From the NCBI GenBank assembly GCA_928212115.1, contig CAKMRJ010000001.1, positions 184,556,693 to 184,620,692 on the forward strand: a stretch of 64,000 nucleotides of DNA, written 5' to 3'. The stretch comes from Lactuca virosa (Eukaryota > Streptophyta > Magnoliopsida > Asterales > Asteraceae). Shown here one piece after another: positions 21,979-34,951 of this stretch. Under the pieces are notes generated by a model. That model made no database searches. It saw nothing but the letters and a program-made list of their open reading frames with translations, and was not told the origin of the DNA. A program made the position numbers and the translations under genes. Numbering within the stretch: the first letter of the stretch is position 1; the number at the start of each line of letters is the position of its first letter.

Positions 21979-24900
21979 CTAGGGAAAGAGATGCAGATAC
22001 TTTTGTTTCATTTGATCCTCTCGCTCCCAAGTGAATTCAGGTCTCCGTTTTGCGTTCCAGCGAACCATCACTATCAGGATATGACTTTTCTTTGTTCTCT
22101 TGACTTCCCTATCTAGGATTTCTATTGGTTCTTCCACGAATTTGAGGCTCTCGTTTATCTCTATTTCATCGAGTGGGATAACAAGAGTCTCGTCAGATAA
22201 GCACTTCTTTAGGTTAAACACGTGAAAGATAGGATGTATGTGACAGAGTTCATGAGGTAGTTTAATTTTTTAGCTACTGGACCGATTCTAGCAAGAATCT
22301 CGAATGGTCCGATGTACCTTGGATTAAGTTTTCCATGCTTTCCAAAGCGTATCATGCCCTTCCAGGGTGAGACCTTCAACATGACGCGATCACCAACCTG
22401 GAACTCCAAGGGTTTTCTTCTCTTGTCTGTGTAGCTTTTCTGTCTGTCTCTTGAAGCTTTAAGTCGATCTCTGATCTGTAATATCTTCTCAGTAGTTTCT
22501 CGAATAATCTCCAGACCAGTGAGAGTACTGTCTGGAACTTGACCTCTAGCCAGTTGCGTATCACCCAGTTCAGCCCAGCACAGAGGTGATCTGCACTTGC
22601 GATCATAGAGGGCTTCGAATGGAGCAACCTTAATTCTAGTATGGTAACTGTTGTTGTACGAGAACTCGACTAGTGGTAAATGGGTATCCCATGCTTTACC
22701 AAAGTCATTTACACATGCTCTTAGCATGTCTTCTAACGTTTGAATCATTCTCTCACTCTATCCATCAGTTTTTGGATGGCAGGTTGGACTCATGTCCAGC
22801 CTAGTTCCCAGAGATTTCTGAAGTGACTGCCAGAATCGAGAGGTGAATCTACTATCTCGGTCAGAGATAATAGATATTGGTGCACCGTGTAGTCTAACTA
22901 TCTCTCTGATGTATATTCTAGTTAGCTTCTCCATTTTGTATATTTCCTTTATGGGTACTAAGTGTGCGAATTTGGTTAATCTATCAACGATTACCCAAAT
23001 GGTATCATGACCACCCGTTGTCTTGGGTAACTTAGTTATGAAATCCATTGTAATCCGCTCCCACTTCCATTCGGGGATTTCCAGTTGTTGTATTAGACCT
23101 GAAGGCTTTTGGTACTATACCTTGACTTTTGCACAAGTAAGAAACTTGTCCACAAAGGTAGCAATCTCAGGCTTCATGTTACGCCACCAATAAAGTTTCT
23201 TAAGGTCCTGATACATATTATCTGACCCTAGGTGAATGGAGTATCGCGTCTTATGTGCTTCATTCATGACAACCTCTATGTAACCACCGAACTTTGGTGT
23301 CCAGATCCGGTTTATAAGATATCGGGCTCCATCACCTTTGATTTCTAAATTTTTTTCCATTACTCTTAAAGATTCACCTGCCACATTCGAGTTTCAAGGC
23401 CTCAAGTTGAGCGTCTTTGATCTGGGTGGTCAGGTGTGAATGGATAGTCATGGTCAACGACTTTACTTGACGTCCCGAGTATTCTTTCTGCTAAGGGCAT
23501 CAGCTACTACATTGGCTTTACCGGGATGATAACGAATTTCGCATTCGTAATAATTTAGTAGCTCCACCCAACTTCGTTGTCTCATGTTTAGATCTTTCTG
23601 GCCGAAGATATGCTGAAGAATTTTATGGTCCGTGAATATTGTGCATTTCGTGCCATAGAGGTAATGTCTCCATATCTTCAGTGCAAATATGACAGCTCCC
23701 AGTTCAAGATCGTGTGTTGTATAGTTAACCTCATGTGTCTTAAGCTGTGTCGAGGCATATGATATAACCTTTCCTCGCTGCATACGAACACGGCCTAGCC
23801 CTTGGTTAGACGTATCCTAGTACACTACGAAGTCTTCTGTCCCTTCTGGTAGAGACAAAATAGGTGCGTTGCACAGGGCTCGCTTTAGCGTTTGGAACAC
23901 TGTTTCTTGTTTCTCTCCCCAGCTAAAAGTTACACCCTTTTGAGTCAGAGTGGTAAGCGGTTTAGTAACTCGGGAGAAACTCTGAATGAATCTGCGATAG
24001 TAGCCAGCAAGACCTAAGAATTAACGGATTTCTGTAGGCGTTTTGGGTGTTGACCAGTTCTCAATTGCCTTTATTTTGGAAGGGTCCACGTGTAGTCTCT
24101 CTTCACTGACCACGTGACCTAGGAAACCTACTTTCCTGATCCAAAATTCGCACTTTGAGAACTTCGCATATAGCTTCTCTGCTCTCAATGTTTGCAAGAC
24201 TTGTCGGAGATGTTGTCTATGCTCCTCCTCACTTCGTGAGTAGATAAGAATACAATCTATGAAAACTATTACAAATTTGTCTAAGTATGAATGACACACC
24301 CTGTTCATTAAGTCCATGAACACTGCGAGCGCATTGGTTAATCCGAAAGGCATCACTACAAACTCGTAGTGACCATAACGAGTTTGGAAGGCTGTTTTGG
24401 GAACATCTTCCTCTAAAACTCGTAACTGGTGATACCCGGATCTTACGTCGATTTTTGAAAAGTAACTTGCACCTTGTAGTTGATCGAACAAGTCGTCTAT
24501 CCGCGGTAGAGGGTATCATTTTTTAATGGTAAGTTTATTTAGCTCACGATAGCCTATGCCCATGCAGAAAGATCCATCCTTCTTCTTCACGAACAAGACC
24601 GGTGCTCCCCAAGGTGAGAAGCTTGGTCTAATGAAACCTTTGCTAAGAAGTTCGTTCAATTGGCTGGATAGTTCCCGCTTTTCTGACGGTGCAAGACGAT
24701 AAGGTGATTTGGCTACGGGGGTAGCTCCAGGGATCAAGTGGATTCTGAATTCGACTTGTCTTTCAGGTGGGACTCCTGGAAGATCATCGGGGAAAATGTC
24801 GGGGAAATTACAGACTTCGGGAATGCTCTCGAAGTCTTTCACTTCTTGTTTCTTGTCTACCACGTGAGCTAGAAAAGAACAGTACTCCTTGCGAAGATAC

Positions 24901-25316
24901 TTTTGCGCCTTGATACAAGAAATGATTTGTTGGTTCGCGCCGGATTTGACGTCGTAAATGATAAGAGTTTCATTACTGGGTAGGTTAAGGCGAATGGCTT
25001 TCTCGTAACATAGGATGTCGACACGATTAGGACTTAACCAATCCATACCAATGATGACGTCGAAACGTTTTATGGATACCGACATCAGGTCGATTGGGAA
25101 GGAAAGGTTATTTAGAGTAAGGGTACATCCTATGTATATATTGTTATTGCACTCAGTTTTCCCGTTGGCCATTTCTAAAGTGAAGGTATATTTTAGTGGT
25201 TGGAAATTTTGTTTAAGTAGGTGAAATTTATGGCCTTTTCTCTGCACCACTATCAAATAGAATGCATGCATATGTATTGTTTAGAAGAAACGTACCCGTG
25301 ACCACCGTAGGGTCTG
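21979..25316 (-). pseudogene. element D pol: protease end, reverse transcriptase, RNase H, integrase, chromodomain
   Basis: Minus-strand order. A protease remnant has DVIIGMDWLSPNRVDILCYE (about 25060). The reverse transcriptase follows (GFIRPSFSPWGAPVLFVKKKDG, about 24625). A stop separates 24516 from the continuation at 24491. The active site reads FIDC instead of FIDD (Cys codon at 24252-24254). RNase H has TDHKILQHIFGQKDLNMRQR (about 23620). An integrase zinc region and core follow (IWVIVDRLTKFAH near 23005, ISDRDSRFTSRFW near 22870) with a stop within the motif before the catalytic Glu (about 22758). The chromodomain (VRWNAKRRPEFTWEREDQM near 22045) ends at 21979. Reverse transcriptase before integrase marks Ty3 type. 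The enzyme set is defective. Confidence 0.9.
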
Positions 25317-26404
25317 TCTAACATACACGTTCAGTTATCGTGTATTGTAAAATTATAAAAGTGAATAATATTACGAAATATTATGTGAATTTGAATGTTG
25401 AGTTCTAACAGATGGTTTTTACTAGAAATGAAGTAAAACTATGCTTAGAATCATTCAGAAAGTATTGGAAGTCTTATGAGATTCCAATCAAATGTCAAAT
25501 AGTGAAATTTAACGAAAATATAAAATTTGGAATAAGTAAAATTTTATTATTGAAAGTTTTAGATAATCTCGTTAGAAACATTTAGGCGAAAACCTCATCG
25601 AAATCCGAGTTATAACGAAGAAGTTATGACCAATCGAAGATCCGTGACAAAACCGGCACGACGCCGAATGACGTAAAAAGTGAGTTTTTGATAAACTACT
25701 TTTTAGCCTTAGTAATCTGAATGAAAGTCGTAGTATTCGTTAAACTGAGAAGTTCGATAAAAAAGAACGCCAAAATCTAACTTCGTATGAGGAAGTTATG
25801 ATTTTTCTAAGTTTCAGCTTAGCAGTACACAACTAAAAACTCGAATTTTAGATCGATTGATTTTTAGCCGACACAACCTAAACGAGAATTGAAGGTCTCG
25901 TCATTAGTAGTACAACGGTAAAAAGTCTGACGAAAACGGATGTCGGATGAAGAAGTTATGAATTTTTAACGGATTTTCCTGTCCCGGTCTGTTAAAAATA
26001 ATAATATTAAAAATAAATTCAAAATTAGCCGATGAAGTCTAAACGAAAGTTGTAGAGCATAATTTTACCTACGCGTGCGTATAAAGAACGTCAAAAACGA
26101 AGCCCGTATGCAAAAGTTATGGATTCTAGAAGATTTTGGCTCAAAAATCGAGAAATCCTTGAAAACTGAGAAGAATCGCAGGGCTCAGCTTCGGCCATGT
26201 CGCCCTTCTCGCATGCAGACGCGTGTGCGAGCCGGAGAAGAAAGCGATGCGAGGTCCAATAGCCTTCCGACGCGTGCCACCTCCGTGTCAAGTCCGAAAC
26301 GCGCCAGCTGCCCCCTTGCGTCCGAACCTCCCTGCTTCCGCCGCGTGTCCGAGCTTCGTTGCAACCTGGCTCCTCCCTCTTGCTTCGGATCCGAGGCTCG
26401 CACC

Positions 26405-26411
26405 TATATAA
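26405..26411 (+). promoter_or_regulatory. TATA box of the E LTR
   Basis: TATATAA within CACCTATATAAGGGGGTGCG, at the edge of a GC-rich segment. The same box is conserved in the other LTR (33339-33345). Transcription would be expected to start roughly 30 bases downstream. Confidence 0.75.
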
Positions 26412-27216
26412 GGGGGTGCGAGACCTCCCATGTAAATGTTAGAAAATGCCCCTCTTTTCACCCCTAAACTTATATTTCTACTATTTCTACTTCCCCCGAA
26501 GCCCCGGAATTATTTCCAACGCCCCAAACACGCCCTGAAGTTCCCGAGAAGCCCGAAAAATTTATCTTTTCAGTTTTGAAGCTCTACCTTCCCAGAGCCC
26601 GGTTTTCAATAAATCTCCCGGTTTTCAACGAAGGAAGTTATATTTAGAGCCGAAGTGCTGCCCAATTTACTATTTTACCCCCGGTTATTTCACGGTGAGT
26701 TTAATATATAGGAACAATTGTATGTTATGTGTTATATGTGCTATGTGCTTTACAGTGTTATTACTCCGGGTTATTTTCTCGTGTTATTTTTATTCGCTAT
26801 TTTTAATAGCAAAAGAAATACCTTTGACCATGTGATAAGTGAAAGGACTTAGATTCATATTGGTACTGGTATGTAGCCTCTGGCCATGTAGAACATGTCT
26901 CCGTAAGAGAATGATTTCTATTCTATGGTATTGGCAGAAGGTTAGACAGGGCTATAAGCCTGAAATCTACCAAAATGTTAATCCGAAGTTGTATGTCTTC
27001 TGTGCCATTTTTGGGCCAAAGCTTTATTAATGTATACGAAGTATGGAAATTGTTATGTCTCATTGATTGTATATCTTTGAATCAAATCAATGATTGATAT
27101 GGAAAGTTTGTCACATGATTCACATATGCCTTTGTGGTTCCTTGTTCCTCTTTACTTCTGCCATATTGAAGTATATATATGGCATAACGTTATATTGTAT
27201 CTATTATTGAACTCAC

Positions 27217-27232
27217 TAAGCGTCATCGCTTA
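27217..27232 (+). promoter_or_regulatory. stem-loop after ACTCAC in the E LTR
   Basis: TAAGCG-TCAT-CGCTTA directly follows ACTCAC and precedes a pyrimidine-rich run and CAGG. The copy in the 3' LTR (34147-34162) has TCAC in the loop and an unchanged stem. Related stem-loops occur in D, G, L and the remnant at 6129; see findings. Confidence 0.6.
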
Positions 27233-27551
27233 CCCTCTCAATGTTTAACAAATTGCAGGAGATAAGCATCCAGTATAGTTATATACTGATAGAAGATTTT
27301 TGAATAGTTTGAAACTATTGTATTGATAGAAGATTTTCGAATAGTTTGAAACTATTGTATTTTGAAGTCCCCTATGTATTAAACTATAGAATCATGGGAA
27401 GTTATGTAATATATAACACTTTGAAATAGTCGGTTTGTATCCAGTAGTTTGTAATCACTTTATCAATATAAAATATTGTTTTTATGAATATGCATGTAGC
27501 ATGTTTCGGAGTAACAATTGTCAAGTACGAAAGTGTGGGTCTTTCAAATCA

Positions 27552-27563
27552 TGGTATCAGAGC
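27552..27563 (+). other. primer-binding site of element E
   Basis: TGGTATCAGAGC, complementary to initiator-Met tRNA, five bases after the LTR end. Confidence 0.92.
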
Positions 27564-27695
27564 AGTAGTTTAAGTGAACTAAATTCCACGGACTGGTATT
27601 TAGACTTAAACTATTGGAAGTTCAATATATGAATGGATTCATTGTAAGTATATGGAAACAAACCATTAGAAATATTTAAGTAAAAGTATTAGGTA

Positions 27696-28570
27696 ATGAT
27701 AAACCCTAATGTTTTAAAATACAATGTTACTCCATATTGCAGAGCAAAGGCTGAACAGGTTAGTAGCCATACCCCTGAGGTTGGTGGAGGTCCTCAACCT
27801 GAGGAAGTGAATACTCCAGTATCTCCTCGTGAGGAGCGACTCTTGGGTAAACTTACCGGTGTTATTCGACAGACTCTCGAAGAACACAAAAAGAATGGTG
27901 ATAAAGGAAAAGAGAAAGCCACTGGAGAATATTCAAAGGAGAGGTGAAGCGTCCCTCGTTCAAAGATTTCAAGAGTAGTGGTGCTACAGAGTTTTCTGGT
28001 GTTCTTAATCCCATTGTTGTTCTTACCTGGATCCAGAACACAGAGAAAGTGTTTCGTATTTCTCATGTGGATAATGAAGACAAGGCTAATTATGCTTCCG
28101 CAATGCTCATCGGAGAAGCCTTGGTCTGGTGGGAAGCAACATATGAAGCTCTCAACGAGTTTGACCAGGAGAATTTAGCCTGGGAAATGTTTAAAACTCA
28201 TTTGCTAGAGAAATATTGTCCTCTAGACATGAGGAGGAGATTGGAGAAGGAATTCCTCGAACTTAAACAGGGAGGAATGACTGTGAATGAGTATGAAACT
28301 CAGTTTAATCAAAGAGCAAGGTTTGCTACAAAGTATATTCCAACTGAAGACGAGAAGATTCAGTTATTCATGGAGGGGTTACGACACGAAATCCACGATT
28401 TCGTTGCCAATCGAGAAGTTCTGTCATTCGATAAAGCCGTTAAGTATGCTCGAAGACGCGAGCATGACTTAGGAATACGTGGTGCCACTTTTACTGTTCC
28501 GAAGCATCCACATACTGAAAGAATTGTTCCTGTTCCTTCTTTTCTACCAGCTCAATCCGTTCGGGACTGA
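27696..28570 (+). pseudogene. element E gag
   Basis: A short N-terminal stretch (27696-27947, Pro/Glu-rich) overlaps by four bases a second frame (27944-28570) that holds the retrotransposon gag capsid domain (WWEATYEALNE, then EFLELKQGGMTVNEYETQF near 28250). The change of frame and lack of an ATG for the second part show a frameshift near 27945. Another frameshift near 28560 separates it from the zinc-knuckle region. Gag would form the particle. The layout is typical of Ty3 chromoviruses, with capsid upstream of CCHC knuckles. Confidence 0.85.
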
Positions 28571-29363
28571 ACCTGGTAATCAAATGCAAACTCAAAATGC
28601 CTCTCGTGGACGCGGTAGATCACAATCTTTTTCTATTCAATCGCCTTCATGTCGTGTTTGTGGAAGGAATCATCCGGGCCAATGCAAAATAGACAAGGAA
28701 TCCATTGTCTGTTATGGATGTGGAGAAAAGGGTCATATAAAGCCAGCTTTCCCAAGAAAGGATGTTACTTGCTATGCATGTGGTATTACTGGCCACAAGA
28801 AGCGTTTTTTCCCTACTCTTACTAGTCAAATGACGGGAAGTCAAGCTTCTGTTCAACAACCGGCGAGAAGTCAAGCCCCTGTTCAACAATCAAAGGGTAC
28901 TCCAACCAAAAAGGAGGAGGTGCCAAAAGCTAAGGGTCGTGCATTCCAGATTACCTCAGAGGAGGCACGCGAGGAACCGAATGTTGTGACGGGTACATTT
29001 GTTATCAACTCTAGACCTGCTCAGATCTTATTTGATTCTGGTGCCTCAGATTATTTTGTGTCTTATGAATTTGCGCATTCCTTTCAAATTGCTTGCTATG
29101 TACTCGCGCAACCATTTCACGTAGATACTGCAGGAAGTATATCATTACTTGCTGATAAAGTCTATAGGGATTGTGTTATAGAAATTGAAGGCTATAATTT
29201 TCTTGCTAAGCTGATCCCTATCTCCTTGCCCAACTTTGATATTATTCTCGACATGGATTGGTTATCAAAGAACCATGCAGAACTCTTGTGCTATGAAAAG
29301 GTAGTACGTATTCCCATTGAAGGGGAGAATCCTATCTATGTCTACGGTGAACAAAGAATCTAA
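28571..29363 (+). pseudogene. element E zinc knuckles and aspartic protease
   Basis: Open in one frame. Near 28708 lies a CCHC-like unit CYGCGEKGHIKPAF in which the last Cys is replaced by Phe. A second, CYACGITGHKKRFF (about 28770), shows the same loss. The retropepsin domain follows with an intact LFDSGASDYFVS motif near 29030 and the conserved DMDWLSKNHAELLCYEK stretch near 29250. A stop at 29361 precedes the reverse transcriptase. The protease would cleave Gag-Pol. Loss of the terminal Cys in both knuckles would weaken RNA binding. Confidence 0.85.
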
Positions 29364-31740
29364 AAATAATCTCTTTCCTCAAAGCTCGTAAATTCATATC
29401 GAAGGGATGTTCTATCTATCTGGCCTATACAGTTGATGTCTCAAAAGAGGAGAAGAAAACAGTAAATGATGTTCTCGTTGTTAACGAATATCCTGATGTT
29501 TTCCCCGATGACTTGCCTGGACTTCCTCCGGACAGGCAAGTAGAATTCCGAATTGACCTTGTGCCTGGTGCTGCTCCGATTGCAAAGACTCCTTATCGTC
29601 TTGCGCCAGCCGAGATGAAAGAAATGATGATCCAACTGCAGGAATTACTTGACAAAGGCTTTATTCGACCGAGTACCTCTCCCTGGGGTGCTCCGGTATT
29701 GTTTGTCAAGAAGAAGGACGGATCGATGCGGATGTGCATTGATTATCGTGAGCTAAATAAGGTGACTATCAAGAACAAGTACCCACTACCTCACATTGAT
29801 GATTTATTTGATCAACTTCAGGGTGTTAGCTATTTCTCAAAGATTGATCTAAGATCTGGCTATCATCAGTTGAAAGTACACGAGCAGGATCTACCGAAGA
29901 CTGCTTTTCGTACTCGATATGGGCATTATGAATTCCTTGTCATGCCGTTTGGTTTAACAAATGCTCCTGATGTATTCATGGATATGATGAATCGGGTATG
30001 CCGCTCAATGCTCGATAAATCTGTCATCGTATTCATTGACGATATTCTAATCTATTCCAAGTCTGAAGCTGATCATGTCATTCATATTCGTGCGGTATTA
30101 GAACTTCTTCGAAAGGAGAAACTATATGCTAAATTCTTGAAATGTGAATTTTAGCTTCGCCAAGTTCAATTTCTCGGCCATGTGATTTCTGGTGATGGTG
30201 TATCCGTAGATCCTACCAAAATCGAAGCCATTCAAAATTGGGAAGTGCCCCGTAATGCTTCCGAAATTCGTAGTTTCTTGGGTCTTGCGGGATATTACCG
30301 GAGATTCATTAAAGACTTTTGTCGTATAGTCGTACCTCTCACGAGTCTTACTCAGAAGGAAGTGAAGTTCGAATGGGGTGAAGCCCAAGAAAAAGCTTTC
30401 TCAACCCTAAAAGATCATTTGACTCATACTCCAATCTTATCACTTCCAGAAGGTGATGATGATTTCTCCGTATATAGCGATGCTTCAAGATTGGGAGTCG
30501 GTTGTGTGTTGATGCAACGTGGTAAAGTGATAGCCTATGCCTCAAGACAACTGAAAGATTATGAAAAGAATTATCCCACTCATGATCTCGAACTCGCTGC
30601 AGTGGTATTTGCCCTAAAACTTTGGAGGCATTATCTTTTTAGTACAAAATGCCAATTATTTACCGACCACAAAAGTCTCAATTACATATTCAGTCAGCAA
30701 ACTTTGAATATGAGACAACAACGAGCCATGGAGCTGATCAAAGATTATGACTGTGAAATCCTATATCATCCTCGAAAAGCCAACGTAGTTGCCGATGCAC
30801 TTAGCAGAAAGGTTTATCGTAACAGTATGTGTTATGCTATTACTCATACTACAGTAAAATTCACTATTCTAGATGAACTAGAGAAATGGCAAGAAAAGGC
30901 TCTAAAGCCAGAAAATGTGAAGAAAGAAGGGATGATACATTATAATGATGCTTTACTTGATGATCCACGAGGATTAAAGGTATTCAAAAATCGGCTATGG
31001 ATTCCAAAGATTGGTGGATTAAGACAGAAGATTTTAGATGAAGCCCATAAATATAAACTGTCAATACATCCTGATACAAGTAAAATGTACTATGATGTAA
31101 GAGAACTGATTATTGGTGGCCTGGATTAAAGAGAGACATTGGAAGATATGTACAGGAATTCTTAGTATGCTTACAAGTCAAAACAGAGCACCAAAAGCCT
31201 TACGGAACCCCAGAAAGTCTTAGTGTTCCTGTATGGAAATGGGAAGAACTGTCCATGGATTTTATTACCAAATTGCCAAAGACTTCTAGACAGCAGTATA
31301 GCATTTGGGTAATCGTCCACCGCCTGACTAAAAGCGCTCATTTTCTTGCCATGCGTGAAACGGCTCCAATGGAGAAATACGCACAAGTATACTTGGATGA
31401 AATTGTTGCAAGACATGGTGTGCCACTAAAGATCATTTCCGATCGTGATACTCGCTTCACTTGTCACTTTTGCGCGAGTATGCAACGTGAATTGGGATCT
31501 CGAGTTGCTCTCAGTACAACTTATCATCCCCAGACAGATGGTCAGACGGAGAGAACAATCCAAACAATAGAAGATATGCTTCGTTCATGTGTCTTGGAGT
31601 TCGGTGGTAACTGGGATAAAACTTACCTCTCGTCGAATTTTCGTATAATGACAGTTACCACGCTTCAATCAAAATGCCACCATATGAAGCATTATATGGT
31701 CGCAAATGTCGTACGCCATTATGTTGGCGAGACATAGGAC
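29364..31740 (+). pseudogene. element E reverse transcriptase, RNase H and integrase
   Basis: The reverse transcriptase (29513-30154) has VKKKDGSMRMCIDYRELNKV near 29710 and an intact catalytic FIDD box near 30035. A TAG at 30152-30154 interrupts it. It continues from 30182 with the connection domain (FLGLAGYYRRFIKDF) and RNase H (DHKSLNYIFSQQTLNMRQQ near 30665). A frameshift lies near 31129. The integrase core follows (31255-31737). The usual first catalytic Asp reads His (VIVHRLTK near 31316), while SDRDTRFTCHF near 31440 is kept. Another frameshift ends it near 31740. Confidence 0.9.
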
Positions 31741-31859
31741 AGAAGATCCTTGGAGGCCCTGAAATGATTCAAGACACCACCGACAAGATTCAAATTGTAC
31801 GAGAATGAATGAAAGCGGCCCAGGATCGACAGAAGTCCTATACAGAAAAGAGGAGATGA

Positions 31860-32292
31860 CCCATAGAATTCCAGGTGGGTGATTTCGTAATGCTAAAAGT
31901 ATCCCCGTGGAAAGGCATTATGCGATTTGGGGAAGAAAGAAAAACTAAGCCCTAAATTTGTTGGTCCTTTCAAAATCATCCAGAGAGTTGGTAAACAAGC
32001 ATACCGCTTGGAATTGCCGGAAGATTTGGCAGGTATTCATGATGTGTTTCATGTGAGCTATCTGCGCAAATGCTTGAGCATCTATGATGAGACAGTTCCA
32101 TTATCCGAGGTGAAATTGGATAATAAGTTAAGATATATAGAAGAGCCTGAAGAGATCGTGAATGAAAGAACAACTAATCTACGTAATAAAGAAGTAGAGT
32201 TGGTGCTTGTCAAGTGGAAACACCATCGAGGCCCAAATTATACTTGGGAAAATAAGAATGAGATAAGAGCGAAATATCCCCATTTATTTTAA
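31860..32292 (+). pseudogene. element E integrase C-terminus with chromodomain
   Basis: Begins with the GPY/F-type module (LSPKFVGPFKIIQRVGKQAY near 31950). The chromodomain follows (YIEEPEEIVNERTT, then LVLVKWKHHRGPNYTWE near 32205) and the frame ends KYPHLF with a stop at 32290. In chromoviruses this domain steers integration to chromatin marks; that role is family knowledge. It is separated from the core by frameshifts between 31737 and 31927. The polypurine tract AAAAGGAGGAGGTATT (32321-32336) follows. Confidence 0.88.
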
Positions 32293-32336
32293 TCGACGTA
32301 ATTGCGGGGACGAAATCCTCAAAAGGAGGAGGTATT

Positions 32337-34476
32337 TGTAACATACACGTTCAGTTATCGTGTATTGTAAATTATAAAAAGTGAATAATATTACGAAATA
32401 TTATGTGAATTTGAATGTTGAGTTCTAACAGATGGTTTTTACTAGAAATGAAGTAAAACTATGCTTAGAATCATTCGGAAAGTATTGGAAGTGTTATGAG
32501 ATTCCAATCAAATGTCAAATAGTGAAATTTAACGAAAATATAAAATTTGGAATAAGTAAAATTTTATTATTGAAAGTTTTAGATAATCTCGTTAGAAACA
32601 TTTAGGCGAAAACCTCATCGAAATCCGAGTTATAATGAAGAAGTTATGACCAATCGAAGATCCGTGACAAAACCGGCACGGTGCCGAATGACGTAAAAAG
32701 TGAGTTTTTGATAAACTACTTTTAGCCTTAGTAATCTAAATGAAAGTCGTAGTATTCGTTAAACCGAGAAGTTCGATAAAAAGAACGCCAAAATCTGACT
32801 TCGTATGTGGAAGTTATGATTTTTCTAAGTTTCAGCTAAGCAGTAGACAACTAAAAACTCGAATTTTAGATCGAGTGATTTTTAGCCGACACAACCTAAA
32901 CAAGAATTGAAGGTCTCGTCATTAATAGTACAACGGTAAAAATTCTGACGAAAACGGATGTCGGATGAAGAACGTAAAAAATTATGGATTTTAGAAGATT
33001 TTGGCTCAAAAATCGAGAAATCCTTGAAAACTGGAGCCCGTATGCAAAAGTTATGGATTTTAGAAGATTTTGGCTCAAAAATCGAGAAATCCCTGAAAAC
33101 CGAGAAGAATCGCAGGGCTCAACTTCGGCCATGTCGCCCTTCTCGCATGCAGACGCGTGTGCGAGCCGGAGAACCAAGCGATGCGAGGTCCAATAGCCTG
33201 CCGACGCGTGCCACCTCCGTGTCAAGTCCGAAACACGCTAGCTGCCCCCTTGCGTCCAAACCTCCCTGCTTCTGCCGCGTGTCCGAGCTTCGCTGCAACC
33301 AGGCTCCTCCCTCTTGCTTCGGATCCGAAACTCGCACCTATATAAGGGGTGCGAGACCTCCCGGGTAAATGTTAGAAAATGCCCCTTTTTCACCCCTAAA
33401 CTTATATTTCTACTATTTGTACTTCCCCCGAAGCCCCAGAATTATTTCCAACGCCCGAAACACGCCCCGAAGTTCCCGAGAAGCCCGAAAAATTTATCTT
33501 TTCGGTTTTGAAGCTCTACCTTCGCAGAGCCCGGTTTTCAATAAATCTCCCAGTTTTCAACGAAGGAAGTTATATTTAGAGCCGAAGTGCTGCCCAATTT
33601 ACTATTTTACCCTCGGTTATTTCATGGTGAGTTTAATATATAGGAACAATTGTATGTTATGTGTTATATGTGCTATGTGCTTTACAGTCTTATTATTCCG
33701 GGTTATTTTCCTGTGTTATTTTTATTCGCTATTTTTAATGGCAAAAGAAATACCTTTGACCATGTGATCAGTGAAAGGACTTAGATTCATATTGGTACTG
33801 GTATGTAGCCTCTGGCCATGTAGAACATGTCTCCGTAAGAGAATGATTTCTATTCTATGGTATTGGCAGAAGGTTAGACAGGGCTATAAGCCTGAAATCT
33901 ACCAAAATGTTAATCCGAAGTTGTATGTCTTCTGTGCCATTTGGGCCAAAGCTTTATTGATGTATATCAAGTATGGAAATTGTTATGTCTCATTGATTGT
34001 ATATCTTTGAATCAAATCAATGATTGATATGGAAAGTTTTTCACATGATTCACATATGCCTTTGTTGTTCCTTGTTCCTCTTTGCTTCTGCCATATTGAA
34101 GTATATATATGGCATAACATTATATTGTATCTATTATTGAACTCACTAAGCGTCACCGCTTACCCTCTCAATGTTTAACAAATTGCAGGAGATAAACATC
34201 CAGTATAGTTATATACTGATAGAAGATTTTTGAATAGTTTGAAACTATTGTATTGATAGAAGATTTTTGAATAATTTGAAACTATTGTATTTTGCACCCC
34301 CCTATGTATAAAACTATAGAATCCTGGGAAGTTATGTAATATATAACACTTTGAAATAGTCGGTTTGTATCTAGTAGTTTGTAATCACTTTATCAATATA
34401 AAATATTGTGTTTATGAATATGCATGTAGCATGTTTCGGAGTAACAATTGTCAAGTACGAAAGTGTGGGTCTTTCA
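32337..34476 (+). repeat. 3' LTR of element E, 2140 bp
   Basis: Begins TGTAACATACACG and ends GGTCTTTCA. It is shorter than the 5' LTR because a stretch of about 130 bp (5' LTR 25955-26105) is replaced by a duplicated copy of the following sequence (32982-33050 repeated from 33051). TATA box at 33339-33345 and stem-loop at 34147-34162 are kept. Confidence 0.93.
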
Positions 34477-34951
34477 GTCTGCCACGGCTTCTTCATGACC
34501 AATAGCTAGTATTCTTCCCAGAACACCGACATTCCTCGCCTTTGGACAAATCCTTTCTGAAGTGTCCAATTTCACCGCATTCATAACATGCCCGGCTTAC
34601 TCCAACTCCAGGAACTTGAGTGATTGGTTGCGGAGGTGACCTATAGAATTGGGCAGTGTGCCCTTTTCTGTTGCAGTTCCTACATTGCATCTCACGGCAA
34701 TTTCCATTATGATAAAAATTACACTTGTTGCACTTCGGCAATTTACCAGCATACTGCTTTGCTGGTGTAGGAGTAGCAGGAACAACAATATGAATAGTAG
34801 CAACTTGAACTGCCACTATCTGTTGTTTCTTGGAAGGCTCTTGGGAAGATTCACCCTTCCTTTTGTTCCATGGCTTTTTCTTGCTGTTGTTGTTGTTGTT
34901 TGTTTTGGTATGTTCTAGAGCAACAGTCATGAAGCCTTTGACGAACTCCAT
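34477..34951 (-). pseudogene. element D gag, nucleocapsid part with zinc knuckles
   Basis: Minus-strand frame from 34951 with a basic Asn/Lys-rich linker (KKKPWNKRKGESSQEPSKKQ). Cys/His motifs follow: CNKCNFYHNGNC, CRNCNRKGHTAQFY and CYECGEIGHFRKD (about 34720-34560). The latter two lack their last Cys. It is cut at 34481 by element E and continues on the other side at 25316. It overlaps the upstream gag frame (34927-35694) in another frame, so a frameshift lies near 34940. Confidence 0.82.

Larger units (their letters stand above)
25317..27546 (+). repeat. 5' LTR of element E, 2230 bp
   Basis: Begins TCTAACATACACG where the 3' LTR has TGTAACATACACG, so the canonical TG has become TC. Ends GGTCTTTCA. 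A TATA box lies at 26405-26411 and a stem-loop at 27217-27232. ORFs inside (26075-26467 and overlaps) sit in a GC-rich segment and have no recognisable protein. Confidence 0.93.
25317..34476 (+). mobile_element. element E: Ty3 chromovirus, complete with both LTRs
   Basis: LTRs 25317-27546 and 32337-34476 flank gag, protease, reverse transcriptase, RNase H, integrase and chromodomain on the plus strand. GTCTG at 25312-25316 and 34477-34481 is a perfect target duplication within element D. The LTRs are the most alike of any pair here (apart from one rearranged patch), so this is probably the youngest insertion of the central nest. Frameshifts and stops interrupt the polyprotein. Confidence 0.93.

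Noticed and set aside
26075..26467. Overlapping ORFs in the GC-rich part of the E LTRs (also 32896-33767)
   Set aside because: Open in several frames on both strands, lie in LTRs and show no protein-like pattern.
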